Origin: Candidatus Woesearchaeota archaeon | Lineage (GTDB): Archaea; Nanobdellota; Nanobdellia; Woesearchaeales; GW2011-AR9 | DNA length: 43,126 nt | Direction of reading: 5' to 3' | Assembly (NCBI GenBank): GCA_018303445.1 | Contig: JAGVYE010000005.1 | Span: forward strand, 1-43,126 | In this document: piece by piece, positions 1 to 8,371 of the stretch | Position numbering within the stretch: the first letter of the stretch is position 1 | Layout of the letters: each line of letters opens with the position of its first letter | Notes under the pieces: model-generated | Database searches by the model: none | What the model saw: the letters and a program-made list of their open reading frames with translations, nothing else | What the model was told of the DNA's origin: nothing | Program-made: the position numbers and the translations under genes

Positions 1-710
1 TGAATACTTTTTTCAATTTTTTGCAACGCCGAAGCTAAAGATACTGAGTCTTTAATCGTTCTTGCCCCGGTGGCATCAGCTTGAAATTCCCGCGCTCGGG
101 AAATAGCTAACTGAATAATCATTGCCATAATCGGGGCAATAATCGCTAATACTAATAATTCAATAATATTTCCCCGGTCATTATCCCTTCCTCCACCAAA
201 GCCGCCAAAGAGTGCCGCCCAACGGGCCATCATCGCAATATATGAAATAACCCCGGCAATAGTCGCGGCAATGGATGAAATAAGAATATCTCTATTTTTA
301 ACATGTGCCATTTCATGAGCAAGAACTCCTCGTAATTCTCCGGCATCTAACAATTGCAAAATTCCTGTTGTAACGGCTACTACCGCCTTTTTTGGATTTC
401 TTCCCGTGGCGAAGGCATTTGCTTGTGGTGAATCAACAAGGTACACTCGCGGCATGGGCAACTGTGCTGCTTGGCGAATACTATCGATCGTTGAGTATAA
501 ATCAGCAAACTGAGTTTTGTCCGCTTCTCGTGCTCTATAAATCCAGAGAACGATTTTATGCGACCACCAATAGGAAATAAAATTTATCCCTCCGGCCAGA
601 ATTAAGGCTATCGTAAGCCCGCTTCTTCCACCGATAAGGTTTCCTAACAACAGAAGCAAACCCGTAAGTCCCCCTAATAAAACAACAGTCTTAAGCTGGT
701 TTTTGATCAT
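1..710 (-). CDS. htpX: HtpX-family membrane zinc metalloprotease (3' end outside window)
   Basis: This gene is missing from the ORF track because its stop codon lies beyond base 1. Read from ATG at 710 it encodes about 236 residues. These start with two hydrophobic segments, followed by a PRVYLV-type strand, the catalytic motif HEMAH inside ELRGVLAHEMAHV, two more membrane segments and a SRAREFQAD motif that supplies the third zinc ligand. This order is diagnostic of HtpX/M48B proteases, which degrade misfolded membrane proteins. The family is usually about 280-300 residues, so roughly 50 C-terminal residues are missing. An A/T-rich TATA-like box near 735-748 precedes the ATG by about 28 nt, consistent with a leaderless transcript. 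The glycine-rich stretch after the zinc motif (FGGFGGGRD) is normal for the family. Confidence 0.95.
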   Translation of the reverse strand, partial: MIKNQLKTVVLLGGLTGLLLLLGNLIGGRSGLTIALILAGGINFISYWWSHKIVLWIYRAREADKTQFADLYSTIDSIRQAAQLPMPRVYLVDSPQANAFATGRNPKKAVVAVTTGILQLLDAGELRGVLAHEMAHVKNRDILISSIAATIAGVISYIAMMARWAALFGGFGGGRDNDRGNIIELLVLAIIAPIMAMIIQLAISRAREFQADATGARTIKDSVSLASALQKIEKSI

Positions 711-828
711 TCCATTTAGAGCTATTATCTTTCCATTTAAATAAATTATGTAATATTCAGTTAAAAAATGCAGAAAAATAAAGAGAGTTGAAAGAACTTT
801 AATAAACTTTTCAAAGGCTAAATTCGTT

Positions 829-1875
829 ATGGCTTTTCCCTTTGGTCCTACTTTTCATACTAACGATCTTGAAGATTTATTAGATTGGGATCCTCATCAT
901 ATAACACAGATCGGAAACAGCGCTCTCTTTCAGAAAGTAGAAGAACTTACACGCTTTGCCCATCCTGATCAAGACCATGAATTTGACGCTTCTTGGCATT
1001 CATTTTACTTTCCTGCTCTCCACGAAGGAAGGCGAGTCACTTTCCCCGTTCATCTAAACTTTTATAAAACAGGAAACGTGTATTCTTTAGTCATCGATAC
1101 TGGTAAATTACTCTTTTTTGAAGTTGCCAATGGCCAGGAGAAAACAGAAAAAGGGCTGTTCACTCTTATCGAAGAAATCTCTCGTTTTCTTCCTCATCTT
1201 CGCCAGCATGGAAGGAACGTTCTGAATGTTCCCTATGAAATCAGACGAGGGAAAACAACTAGTGCTCTCCTTTTTGAAAAACCTCTTTCTGACGAGGAAC
1301 GTGCTCAGATCGAGCGTAGGTATGAAGACTATAGTAAGAAAGATCAAATAGCTAACGGCATTTCCCTTGAAGAGTACTTAGAGACGGCAGCTCTGATCTA
1401 CAAAGTTCTCTTTGGAAAAGAAGCTGAATCTCTTTCTCCTAGAGAGATGTACAGACGATGGTCTTACGATCATGGCGGTCATATGCTTACCATAAAAAAT
1501 CCTCGGAGCAGAAAACAGTTTGCCAACTGGTATCAAAGCAAAGAATGGGCGGGTTCACATCCTTTTTCTTTATGGGGCAAAAGAATGGCCGTTTTGTATC
1601 CCCCCAGGGAAGGACAACCTTATTTCACTTTTTCTTTAAGAACCGTTCCTGATCCTCAGCATTATAAAAAAGTCCTCTTCTCATTCATGGAACATCAAGT
1701 TCCTTTTAGGGTACAGGATCTTTCTGAGAGGTTAGATTTTCTCACTGGACAAGCTACCGTTGATGTTAATAGAGGTGAAGCTCCTCTTTTTTTCTATCTC
1801 CCTGGGAGAGAAGATAAGCAGCAATACTTTTCTCGCATTCGTTGGGAACCATTGCCTATTCCAAATTGGAAATAG
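829..1875 (+). CDS. Hypothetical protein, 348 aa, soluble
   Basis: I do not recognise this protein. It has no signal peptide or membrane segment and is rich in aromatic residues, His and Arg. Several Phe/Tyr-rich strand-like stretches (SFYFPALHEG, PLFFYLPGRE) and an acidic-basic helix around residues 155-200 suggest a folded cytosolic protein. A TATA-like element (ctttaataaac, near 799-808) lies about 25 nt upstream of the ATG, supporting this start and leaderless transcription. The long uninterrupted frame, beside shorter shadow ORFs on the other strand, argues that it is a real gene. It is divergent from htpX, with 118 nt between the starts, and has no obvious operon partner, so context gives no function. 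Confidence 0.75.
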   Translation: MAFPFGPTFHTNDLEDLLDWDPHHITQIGNSALFQKVEELTRFAHPDQDHEFDASWHSFYFPALHEGRRVTFPVHLNFYKTGNVYSLVIDTGKLLFFEVANGQEKTEKGLFTLIEEISRFLPHLRQHGRNVLNVPYEIRRGKTTSALLFEKPLSDEERAQIERRYEDYSKKDQIANGISLEEYLETAALIYKVLFGKEAESLSPREMYRRWSYDHGGHMLTIKNPRSRKQFANWYQSKEWAGSHPFSLWGKRMAVLYPPREGQPYFTFSLRTVPDPQHYKKVLFSFMEHQVPFRVQDLSERLDFLTGQATVDVNRGEAPLFFYLPGREDKQQYFSRIRWEPLPIPNWK

Positions 1876-1979
1876 AAGACAAATCGTGCGTATTAAGTCT
1901 GTAGGTGGGCTGTGCCTATTTACAGGCTGAATACAGATTACCAAAACCTTAATATAAGAGAAACCATTTCTAAGTTACT

Positions 1980-2234
1980 ATGATCAAAAATAAAAATAAA
2001 CCGCAAGATAAAAAAGAACAATCGCCTGAAGAAAAAATTGGCTTCCATAAAGGCTCCCTCGCAACTCTAACTAAAGAAAGGGAAGAATTACTTCGTATTC
2101 TCCAAATTGTGGAACAGCTTATGCAAATGCATATTAAAGAACTTAAAGATTTAGGGGTAGACTTAGTTGCCCAGGCTAAGGAAGTGGCAAAGAATCTTAA
2201 AGGCAAGAAACCAATTGAAGATGTCTTAAATTAA
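1980..2234 (+). CDS. Small charged helical protein, 84 aa
   Basis: This is a Lys/Glu-rich protein. Residues from about 25 to 72 read as one or two amphipathic helices (TKEREELLRILQIVEQLMQM), probably a short coiled coil. There is no signal peptide, membrane segment or recognisable domain. A TATA-like box (ccttaatataag, near 1947-1958) sits about 25 nt upstream of the ATG, as in the other leaderless genes here. The opposite-strand ORF at 1970-2206 is a shadow: it has no promoter and an atypical composition. The gene ends 12 nt before the stop of the convergent coiled-coil membrane protein. Function unknown. Confidence 0.65.
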   Translation: MIKNKNKPQDKKEQSPEEKIGFHKGSLATLTKEREELLRILQIVEQLMQMHIKELKDLGVDLVAQAKEVAKNLKGKKPIEDVLN

Positions 2235-2246
2235 AACTCCTTATCT

Positions 2247-2918
2247 CTATTTTCTTTTTATCTCTCTCACTAAAGTTGCCAAAAGGAAAACAATCAACAC
2301 CAATGCAACCACTATCCCTCCAACAAGCCAAGCCAAAGGCATCCAAGAATACTTTTTTTCTCCTCGTTGGTTTGCTTCCCCTACCGCACTAGTTACATAA
2401 CCAGGAAAATTAAGATCTCGGATAATAACTGTTTTTTCCTCGACTATATTTTCTCTATTTCTCACCATAGGTTCAACTAGTGCTTCTTCCTCTTCTATCA
2501 TGTTTGGTTTACGGCCTAAACTAGTTACATCACTAATGTCTTCTTCCAATTCTTCCGCCCTCTCTTCTAACAGTTCTGCTCTTCGAAAGAGATCCCGCTT
2601 CTGTGTATCATCTTCTAAATCTTCAAGAAGTTCTTCAATATCATCCTGCAGATCTTGTAATCGTGTCTCTAGTCTCTCCAGCTTATCTTCATACTTTTCA
2701 CTATCCCTTGTATCTTTATCCAGGCGAGCTTTAAAATATTCCCTTTTGTATTTTCTAAAATCATCTTCATAGTCTGAAAATTCTTCTTTAAGTTGATTGT
2801 AGCGGGTTTCTTCTGGTGAAAGAGACGCGTTTTCATGCGACGTTGCCAATACGTTCATACTTAGAATACTAAATAAAAATAACACCAATATTCCTAAAAC
2901 CATCGTTCTTCGAGCCAT
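2247..2918 (-). CDS. Secreted, C-terminally anchored coiled-coil protein
   Basis: The 223-residue product has an N-terminal signal peptide (positively charged MARR, hydrophobic core to about residue 25). A long, highly charged Glu/Asp/Lys/Arg region (about 33-135) follows, with heptad-like repeats that read as an extended coiled coil. After a linker comes one strong transmembrane helix (about 195-217) and a short basic tail (REIKRK). The predicted topology puts the coiled coil outside the cell, anchored by the C-terminal helix. This design is common in DPANN surface proteins of unknown role. A TATA-like box (atttataaag) lies about 25 nt upstream of the ATG. I cannot assign an activity; an adhesion or spacer role is only a guess. 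Confidence 0.75.
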   Translation of the reverse strand: MARRTMVLGILVLFLFSILSMNVLATSHENASLSPEETRYNQLKEEFSDYEDDFRKYKREYFKARLDKDTRDSEKYEDKLERLETRLQDLQDDIEELLEDLEDDTQKRDLFRRAELLEERAEELEEDISDVTSLGRKPNMIEEEEALVEPMVRNRENIVEEKTVIIRDLNFPGYVTSAVGEANQRGEKKYSWMPLAWLVGGIVVALVLIVFLLATLVREIKRK

Positions 2919-2985
2919 CTTCTTCTTTCTCGTCGCCTTCTTTATAAATTTTTCTCAGAAAACTACTTTAAAGTAAGAACTTTCA

Positions 2986-3459
2986 TCAGAGAATGACTTC
3001 GCCGCGGTGTATTTTAGGTAAAAAGTTAATAATTTTCCCCTCTTTGTACTTTGCACACCCTAAAACGTTCTTTTGATATTGTAAAAGCATAAACTTACTC
3101 TCAGTTCCCAAATCTTTCTCAAGATCATTTCCCTGGAAATAAGATTTAACTTCTTCTTTTGTAAGGTCAATAATATTCCTTATTTTCTTCTTTTTCTTCC
3201 TCGCTTCCGTTACTAATAGTAAAGACCCTTCCTTGCTGAGGCGAAGCTGCTCCTTTTTAACTTCCGCAACATATAACCCTATTCTATCAATATGTACTTT
3301 TTGCAGTTCAATTTTTGCCAAATCTTTATTGATGATAAATAATCGATCGTTTTCATTTAATAAATAAACATAATCCTCTTCCCAGAAATAGCCAAATTGG
3401 CAAATTAACGCTTCTTTGATCTTTTTTATCTCTTTTTTATTTAAGATTTTGTTCTGCAT
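2986..3459 (-). CDS. NOL1/NOP2/Fmu-type PUA-like RNA-binding protein
   Basis: The protein has 157 residues. Its C-terminal half, including FMLLQYQKNVLGCAKYKEG and the following INFLPKIHRG, resembles the PUA-like RNA-binding domain found at the end of RsmF/NOP2 rRNA methyltransferases. Archaea often encode this as a stand-alone protein (COG3270-like). There is no methyltransferase domain, so it probably binds rRNA or tRNA rather than modifying it. It follows the aIF5B gene on the same strand after 20 nt, so the two are likely co-transcribed, which fits a translation or ribosome-assembly role. The domain call rests on the C-terminal motif pattern only; the N-terminal 70 residues are unassigned. 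Confidence 0.7.
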   Translation of the reverse strand: MQNKILNKKEIKKIKEALICQFGYFWEEDYVYLLNENDRLFIINKDLAKIELQKVHIDRIGLYVAEVKKEQLRLSKEGSLLLVTEARKKKKKIRNIIDLTKEEVKSYFQGNDLEKDLGTESKFMLLQYQKNVLGCAKYKEGKIINFLPKIHRGEVIL

Positions 3460-3479
3460 TTTATATGGAAGGCGATTAA

Positions 3480-5267
3480 TTATCCCACACCCCAGATTGG
3501 ATTTTCCCTTCGTTTAATCTCTACAATTTCTTTTAAGACATCTACTTCCATTTTCGACAAATATTTTTTCAATTCTTTCAGTTTCTTAAAATCATCTTCT
3601 GGAATGTCGGTATATAAGAAATCTCCTTCATTAATCTGTCGCCCTACTGTTATTTTATCTAGAGCCATGGCTAATTGTTTTCCTTGCTCAGCCATCGTTA
3701 CTGATTCCTGTCCTTCTTTCATGCTCTTTACGATTGTAAGATGGCGTCCTTCACCATTCATCACCGGATCGCCGCTTTTAATCTTTCCAATTTCTATTTC
3801 CACACCAACAATCGCGGGATTGTTTTGCCTGAACACATAGCCTTTAAGAATCAAAAACTTACAGGGGCGCACTAATGTATTCAACTCTTTCAGTTCAATA
3901 CTTCTCTTGAAAGTCTCTACATACTTCTCATATTCAACAATAATCTGGTAGATAACATCATGAATGATAACTTTAAAATTCTTCGTTTTAATATAGTCTT
4001 CCAATTCTGGAGGAATTTTTACATTAAAGCCTAGAAGAACCCCATACCTTTCATCCTGCGATTGTATTGTTTCCAGTTGAGAAAGATCCTTTTTGCTAAT
4101 TTTTCCTAAAGATGCTGACGAGAAAGGTATTTTCTTTTCTGTAAGCAGAGTACGTAATGCTTCTAATCCACCTAAAGTGTCAGCTTTAATAATAACTCCT
4201 GTTTCTTTATTATCTTCCACAACAATGTTTTCTATTTCTTCATTAATTTCTTTCTTGATTTTCTTAATTTCTTCTTCCTTACCAGAACAACTACGCAGCG
4301 GCATCCCTGCTAAAACTTTTTCTAATCCAGGAGCAGCAATTTTTACTCCCGTTGCCGCGGTAACTTCTCTGACATTTTTAAAGGCACTCTTTTTCTCTCT
4401 CATTTCTTCTAATTCTGTTGGTTCAAGCAGCGCTCTTACTTTGGCAATGATCGGTTCACCAATATTACCAATAACTAAAGTATCATTTACTTTTAGTGTT
4501 CCATTATAGATAATGGCGTCAATGGTTGTTCCTAGACCTTTCTCTTCCTTCACTTCTAAAATTGTTCCCTTTGCTGGTCCTGCCTCTTCAATGGTAAGCT
4601 TTTGTTCAAGATACTTTTGTGCTAATCCTGTAAGGACCATTAACAGCTCCGGAATTCCTTGACCTGTCATGGCTGAGACGGGAACAATTGCCAGTTGTTT
4701 AGTATAATCCTGCACCCTGTCGAACCTTTCTGATTGTAAATCCTGTTCCTGAAATTGTCCTACTAATCCATACATCTTCTTCTCAAACTCGCCCTGGGTA
4801 TTGTAATCTAAAGAATTAATATTCTCCAGCAGAAGCTTGCTCTGATCATAATGCCACCCTGAGAGCAGATCAATCTTATTTGCGGCCACGACAAAAGGAA
4901 CTTTCCGCGCTTTCAGAATTTCTATTGATTCCATCGTTTGTGGTTTAAATCCTTCATTAATATCCACAACAAGGATGGCAATATCCGCTAAACTTCCTCC
5001 CCGTTTTCGCAAAGAAGTAAAAGCCGCGTGTCCTGGTGTGTCAATGGTTAACAATCCAGGGACTAGGAGCTTTCCCTTCATCGCCGTCATTAACTTACCA
5101 CATATTTTCTGAATCGTCTCAATGGGGATAATAGAAACCCCGATAGCTTGGGTAATCCCTCCCGCTTCTCCTTTAGCAACCACCGTTTGCCTAATTTTAT
5201 CTAATAAAGACGTTTTTCCATGATCAACGTGTCCTAGAGTTGCAACTAAAATCTTGCGAATCGTCAT
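3480..5267 (-). CDS. infB: Translation initiation factor aIF5B (GTPase)
   Basis: The 595-residue protein is the archaeal IF2/eIF5B, which promotes subunit joining during initiation. The G domain shows the P-loop GHVDHGKTS (about 12-20), a switch-I segment with GGITQAIG, DTPGH (G3) and NKID (G4). Domain II follows (GTILEVKEEKGLGTTIDAII), then domain III and the C-terminal tRNA-binding barrel (KFLILKGYVFRQNNPAIVG). The length is normal for an intein-free archaeal protein; no intein is inserted at the P-loop, where many archaea have one. A TATA-like box (gtttaaaaaac, near 5291) lies about 25 nt upstream of the ATG. The PUA protein gene follows directly, and trm1 is divergent. Confidence 0.97.
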   Translation of the reverse strand: MTIRKILVATLGHVDHGKTSLLDKIRQTVVAKGEAGGITQAIGVSIIPIETIQKICGKLMTAMKGKLLVPGLLTIDTPGHAAFTSLRKRGGSLADIAILVVDINEGFKPQTMESIEILKARKVPFVVAANKIDLLSGWHYDQSKLLLENINSLDYNTQGEFEKKMYGLVGQFQEQDLQSERFDRVQDYTKQLAIVPVSAMTGQGIPELLMVLTGLAQKYLEQKLTIEEAGPAKGTILEVKEEKGLGTTIDAIIYNGTLKVNDTLVIGNIGEPIIAKVRALLEPTELEEMREKKSAFKNVREVTAATGVKIAAPGLEKVLAGMPLRSCSGKEEEIKKIKKEINEEIENIVVEDNKETGVIIKADTLGGLEALRTLLTEKKIPFSSASLGKISKKDLSQLETIQSQDERYGVLLGFNVKIPPELEDYIKTKNFKVIIHDVIYQIIVEYEKYVETFKRSIELKELNTLVRPCKFLILKGYVFRQNNPAIVGVEIEIGKIKSGDPVMNGEGRHLTIVKSMKEGQESVTMAEQGKQLAMALDKITVGRQINEGDFLYTDIPEDDFKKLKELKKYLSKMEVDVLKEIVEIKRRENPIWGVG

Positions 5268-5354
5268 TTGAGAACTGCAGGGAAGTTTGTTTTTTAAACT
5301 TATGCCAGAATCTCCATAAGTTTTTTAATCCATAACTTCTTTCATTTGTTTCTC

Positions 5355-6473
5355 ATGGAAATCATTACTGAACACTTTTCCAAAATTAATGTCACTCTTC
5401 CAGAAAAAGACGTTCATCGCAAGATGGAAGTATTCTATAATCCTCTCATGAAATCGCAACGAAATATCACCCTGCTTCTCCTAAATTCAATTGAAAAGAA
5501 ACACCTGAACATCGCCGATCCTCTCGCCGGTTCCGGCGTAAGATCGTTACGCTTCCTCAGAGAATTAAAAAAAGAAAAAGTTCAAAACCTCTTTGTCAAT
5601 GATATTAAAGACAATTTCTCTGCCGTTTTTGAAAATAACCTTAAGTCAAACTCTCTAAAAAAAACAGAAGCTCTTCATATTTCTCAGGAAGAGGCTAATC
5701 TTTTTCTCTTAAATCAAATTAACCCTAATAAAGACATTCCAAACTTCTGTGGCTATTTTGACTACATTGACATCGATCCTTTTGGCAGTCCTAATCCTTT
5801 TATCAATGCTGCCATCGCCAGAATCAATCGCGGTGGTATCATGGCCATAACAGCCACTGACACTGCTGCTTTGACAGGAACATATCCAAAAGTGACGCAA
5901 CGGAAATACTGGGCTACTCCTTTAAAAAATTATATGATGCACGAAATCGGCCTGCGCATCTTAATTCGCAAAATTCAACTTATGGGTGTCCAATTTGATA
6001 AAGCCCTCATTCCCATTCTTTCATATCATAAAGACCATTATTTCAGAATTTTTTTCCAATCTATAAAAGGAAAAAAGAAGAGCGATGAAATTATCTCACA
6101 ACATCAGTTCTTATTATGGAACCCGATAACCTTAGAATGTAAAACGTCATCACAGAATTCTGAATCCGGTTTCAAAGTGGCTGGCCCGTTATGGATAGGA
6201 AAGTTATTTGACCATAAATTACTTGCAATCATGGTAAAACAGAATCCCTTTCCAGAAGAAAAATTTTTTCTTACTCTTCTCCATGAAGAGGCAAAACACG
6301 ACACCGTAGGTTTCTATGATTTGCATGAAATCTCCAGACTTTGTAAGTGTGATTCCCCTAAAATAGACTTCGTAGCAAAGAAACTTCAAGGCTCTCGAAC
6401 GCATTTCTCTCTCACAGGGATTAAAACAACAAAAAAGATCATGGATATAAAAAAAATCTTTATTTGTTTCTGA
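5355..6473 (+). CDS. trm1: tRNA (guanine26-N2)-dimethyltransferase
   Basis: This Trm1-family protein uses S-adenosylmethionine to convert G26 of tRNA to m2,2G. It has the SAM motif DPLAGSGVRSLRFL and the family hallmark DIDPFGSPNPF, followed by GGIMAITATDTAALTG and the conserved GPLWIGKLFD segment. I chose the ATG at 5355 (MEIITEHF) over the TTG at 5346 used in the ORF track; this gives 372 residues, the usual length. One oddity: archaeal Trm1 normally carries a four-cysteine zinc motif just before GPLW, but here that stretch keeps only one cysteine (LECKTSSQNSES). The gene is divergent from infB and converges on the PEBP gene, with a 30-nt repeat-derived spacer between the two stops. Confidence 0.95.
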   Translation: MEIITEHFSKINVTLPEKDVHRKMEVFYNPLMKSQRNITLLLLNSIEKKHLNIADPLAGSGVRSLRFLRELKKEKVQNLFVNDIKDNFSAVFENNLKSNSLKKTEALHISQEEANLFLLNQINPNKDIPNFCGYFDYIDIDPFGSPNPFINAAIARINRGGIMAITATDTAALTGTYPKVTQRKYWATPLKNYMMHEIGLRILIRKIQLMGVQFDKALIPILSYHKDHYFRIFFQSIKGKKKSDEIISQHQFLLWNPITLECKTSSQNSESGFKVAGPLWIGKLFDHKLLAIMVKQNPFPEEKFFLTLLHEEAKHDTVGFYDLHEISRLCKCDSPKIDFVAKKLQGSRTHFSLTGIKTTKKIMDIKKIFICF

Positions 6474-6509
6474 TACCTCGCTGCTTGGGGGCGGTTGGGA
6501 TTTTTATTT
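6462..6509. repeat. Short copy of the palindromic repeat also found at 26.46 kb
   Basis: Read on the minus strand, the segment runs from ATAAAAATCCCAACCGCCCC to CAAGCAGCGAGGTATCAGAAA. Both halves recur at 26462-26586 in the same order on the plus strand, separated there by an extra palindromic block. This copy fills the whole gap between the convergent stop codons of trm1 (TGA at 6471-6473) and the PEBP gene, and trm1's stop lies inside it. It may act as a bidirectional terminator, but that is inference. Confidence 0.7.
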
Positions 6510-6977
6510 CTTAACTCTTTCATAATTTGCTACTAATTCCGCTCTGGCGAGAATATGTCTTTCCATCGCTCTTTCCACTTCCAACTTTGTCACTCCTTCT
6601 TTCAGATTCAGCATCAGGTCTAAAGCATAGAGTTTAAAGTAATAGCGGTGCTCAGCATCTGGCGGACAAGGCCCTTTATACTTCAAATTTCCACTTGTTC
6701 CTTTTCCCTGAACTCCTCGCGGTTCTTGTCCTTCTTTAATTTCTCTCGTTTCGGGGGGAATATTAAATACAATCCAATGATCCCATATTTTTCCCGCAGG
6801 TTTTATGGCGTCGGGGTCATCCATAATCAAAACTAAACTTTTCGCACTTTTGGGAACGTCTAAAATAACCAAAGGCGGATTTAAATTTACTCCATCGCAC
6901 GTATATTTAGGATCCATTTTTTCATTATTTTCAAAAGCCAAACTTGTTAGCTTCATAGAGATCGCCTCCGCGGTCAT
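6504..6977 (-). CDS. YbhB/YbcL-type phosphatidylethanolamine-binding protein (PEBP)
   Basis: The intact frame gives 157 residues with both PEBP signatures: DDPDAIKPAGKIWDHWIVF and GPCPPDAEHRYYFKLYALD. The fold is closed and binds anionic ligands; in prokaryotes the function is unknown, and the label 'Raf kinase inhibitor-like' is only homology. The ORF-track start (MTAEAIS) is probably not the original one. The same frame continues upstream as KKEEAILWLVVLAVSCTTP, a lipoprotein signal with a cysteine after LAVS, but there is no start codon in that frame. An ATG at 7053 with a well-placed TATA box would reach it only if a run of seven A residues had six. This is either a homopolymer sequencing error, a true frameshift, or slippage. 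Confidence 0.9.
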   Translation of the reverse strand: MTAEAISMKLTSLAFENNEKMDPKYTCDGVNLNPPLVILDVPKSAKSLVLIMDDPDAIKPAGKIWDHWIVFNIPPETREIKEGQEPRGVQGKGTSGNLKYKGPCPPDAEHRYYFKLYALDLMLNLKEGVTKLEVERAMERHILARAELVANYERVKK

Positions 6978-7053
6978 CTTTTCTTCTGTAACAGGTGTAG
7001 TACAACTTACTGCAAGAACAACAAGCCACAGAATCGCCTCTTCTTTTTTTCAT
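6978..7053 (-). other. Out-of-frame lipoprotein signal peptide of the PEBP gene
   Basis: ATG at 7053-7051 is followed by AAAAAAAG. Read as it stands, the frame leaves the PEBP frame; with one A fewer it gives MKKEEAILWLVVLAVSCTTP joined directly to the PEBP ORF. A TATA-like stretch (ttttaaag, near 7078) lies about 25 nt upstream of this ATG, as in neighbouring leaderless genes. That supports it as the genuine start. Confidence 0.7.
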
Positions 7054-7084
7054 CTGATCTCTTAAATTTTCTTTTCTTTAAAAA

Positions 7085-7178
7085 TATAGCGAGCGTACAT
7101 AATAATCGTAATAAAAAGACGCGAGTTATATATGAAAGAACGAGTATAAATTTACGATGATTTCGTTCTTTCAGTATA
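7085..7178 (+). repeat. 94-nt dispersed repeat, copy A
   Basis: The element begins TATAGCGAGCGTACATAATA and ends TTCGTTCTTTCAGTATA. It matches copy B at 14681-14774 at 92 of 94 positions with no gaps. It contains a perfect inverted repeat (GAAAGAACGA and TCGTTCTTTC around a loop of about 18 nt) and an imperfect one (TATAGCGAGCGT with ACGCGAGTTATA). It lies just upstream of the TATA box and start of the plus-strand gene at 7223, and its left edge touches the promoter of the minus-strand PEBP gene. No ORF of note crosses it. Confidence 0.93.
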
Positions 7179-7222
7179 TTAAGCCAACACTTTTATAAAA
7201 GCTGCTTTTATTTTTGGTATGA

Positions 7223-8077
7223 ATGAAAGAACTCTTTCGCGGCTACCAACAAGTAGAGGAAGGGAGACTTTATGTCCGTCCCGCTGAATTAGAAGGAGTA
7301 AGCATAAGAGAAGTTCTTATTTCTCAGACTTTCATCAAGCCAACGGAAGACGCGGTCATAGCTTATTTATCTGACAAAGCGACAGAAATTCTCCCCCAGC
7401 GGTCATTAGCTCCATCCGCATCCTCAAAGGAGGTGCTTGTTCTTAATTTGGATGGTTTAATTCGACAATTGTCTCTTCCTACGCTTAAGGGTCTTCAAAA
7501 GAAAGAAAAAGAATATACTGATTTTGTAAGGGAGAACACTCCAGCAAGTTCCCTTCCGGAAGGGGAACAGCCTTCTCGCTATGTCCATGTTGGTTACGGT
7601 ATTATCACTGAGGAAGTAATCGCGTTGAATAAACCAAAACGAGCCATTGATTTAGATTTTTATGAGAAAGCTTTCGAGCAACTCTCAGGGAATCTGGGCT
7701 GGAGGGTACTAATGCAGTGGAAGATAGAGCCACAGATTGAGAGTACCTCTGTAACGTCACATTTATTTCGTATCTTGAAGCGTGCCCCAACTCCCCAGTT
7801 CAAATTACCTCCTCGCAAAAAAACTCATCTTCTCGTACATAATAAAACACCAGAGGAAATTTCCGCTCTCCTAAACGTAGTATACAATGGAATCTCTTTT
7901 GCTTTATCTCACAACATCCCCTTGCGTGACACGACTCATTATCGCCTCGAACAAGCGACGATCCAAGCCGTCAGGTCTTTACTTCAGAAGGACTCTCAAG
8001 AACAAGACCTTGCTCACTTCGCAGAAGCTTTTAATTCTGGCAGAACATCTGGTAATGGAGATAATACCCCCAATTAA
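7223..8077 (+). CDS. Hypothetical protein, 284 aa
   Basis: I do not recognise this protein. It has no signal peptide or membrane helix. A Lys/Glu-rich helix (about 92-105, LKGLQKKEKEYTDFV) separates an N-terminal alpha/beta region from a second region with helices near 150-160 and 210-260; the C-terminus (TSGNGDNTPN) is low-complexity. The ATG at 7223 is supported by a TATA box (cttttataaaag, 7189-7199) about 25 nt upstream. A second ATG at 7219 is in another frame. The 94-nt repeat copy A ends 44 nt before this start. The gene converges on aEF1B, with 4 nt between stops. Context suggests no role. Confidence 0.75.
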   Translation: MKELFRGYQQVEEGRLYVRPAELEGVSIREVLISQTFIKPTEDAVIAYLSDKATEILPQRSLAPSASSKEVLVLNLDGLIRQLSLPTLKGLQKKEKEYTDFVRENTPASSLPEGEQPSRYVHVGYGIITEEVIALNKPKRAIDLDFYEKAFEQLSGNLGWRVLMQWKIEPQIESTSVTSHLFRILKRAPTPQFKLPPRKKTHLLVHNKTPEEISALLNVVYNGISFALSHNIPLRDTTHYRLEQATIQAVRSLLQKDSQEQDLAHFAEAFNSGRTSGNGDNTPN

Positions 8078-8081
8078 CTTT

Positions 8082-8360
8082 TCATCCCAATGCTAAATCC
8101 ATTTTTGCAACTTCTGCCGACTGCACTTCCTTGATTTCCTGCATTCTCGCCGCAATCTTGTCAAAATCCTGATCCCCAACATTATACATCGCCAGAACAA
8201 GAACTGCTTTCAACCCAAAAGCAATCGGTTCTTCTTTCACTTGCGTTTCTCCTAACGCTCCTTCTTCTTTAACAATCTCCTGCGCTTTTCTCTTAATATA
8301 CTCCAAATTACTATGCGGAGATTCTGGCATAATTTTAAAAGTAATAACTGCTCTAGCCAT
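8082..8360 (-). CDS. ef1b: Translation elongation factor aEF1-beta
   Basis: This 92-residue protein matches archaeal EF1B, the guanine-nucleotide exchange factor that recharges aEF1A with GTP. Visible family features are MARAVITFKIMPESP at the start, the EEPIAFGLKAVLVL core strand and the closing helix-strand with EVQSAEVAKMDLALG. The length is typical (about 88-92). It follows the small zinc-ribbon gene after 11 nt. This gene pair is conserved across archaea, so the two form an operon driven by the TATA box upstream of 8542. Confidence 0.95.
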   Translation of the reverse strand: MARAVITFKIMPESPHSNLEYIKRKAQEIVKEEGALGETQVKEEPIAFGLKAVLVLAMYNVGDQDFDKIAARMQEIKEVQSAEVAKMDLALG

Positions 8361-8371
8361 TGTTGTTGCCC

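Noticed and set aside
2500-2772. Ser-rich 90-aa plus-strand ORF
   Set aside because: It is the antisense of a Glu/Asp/Lys-rich coiled coil, which produces a low-complexity Ser/Arg frame; no promoter.
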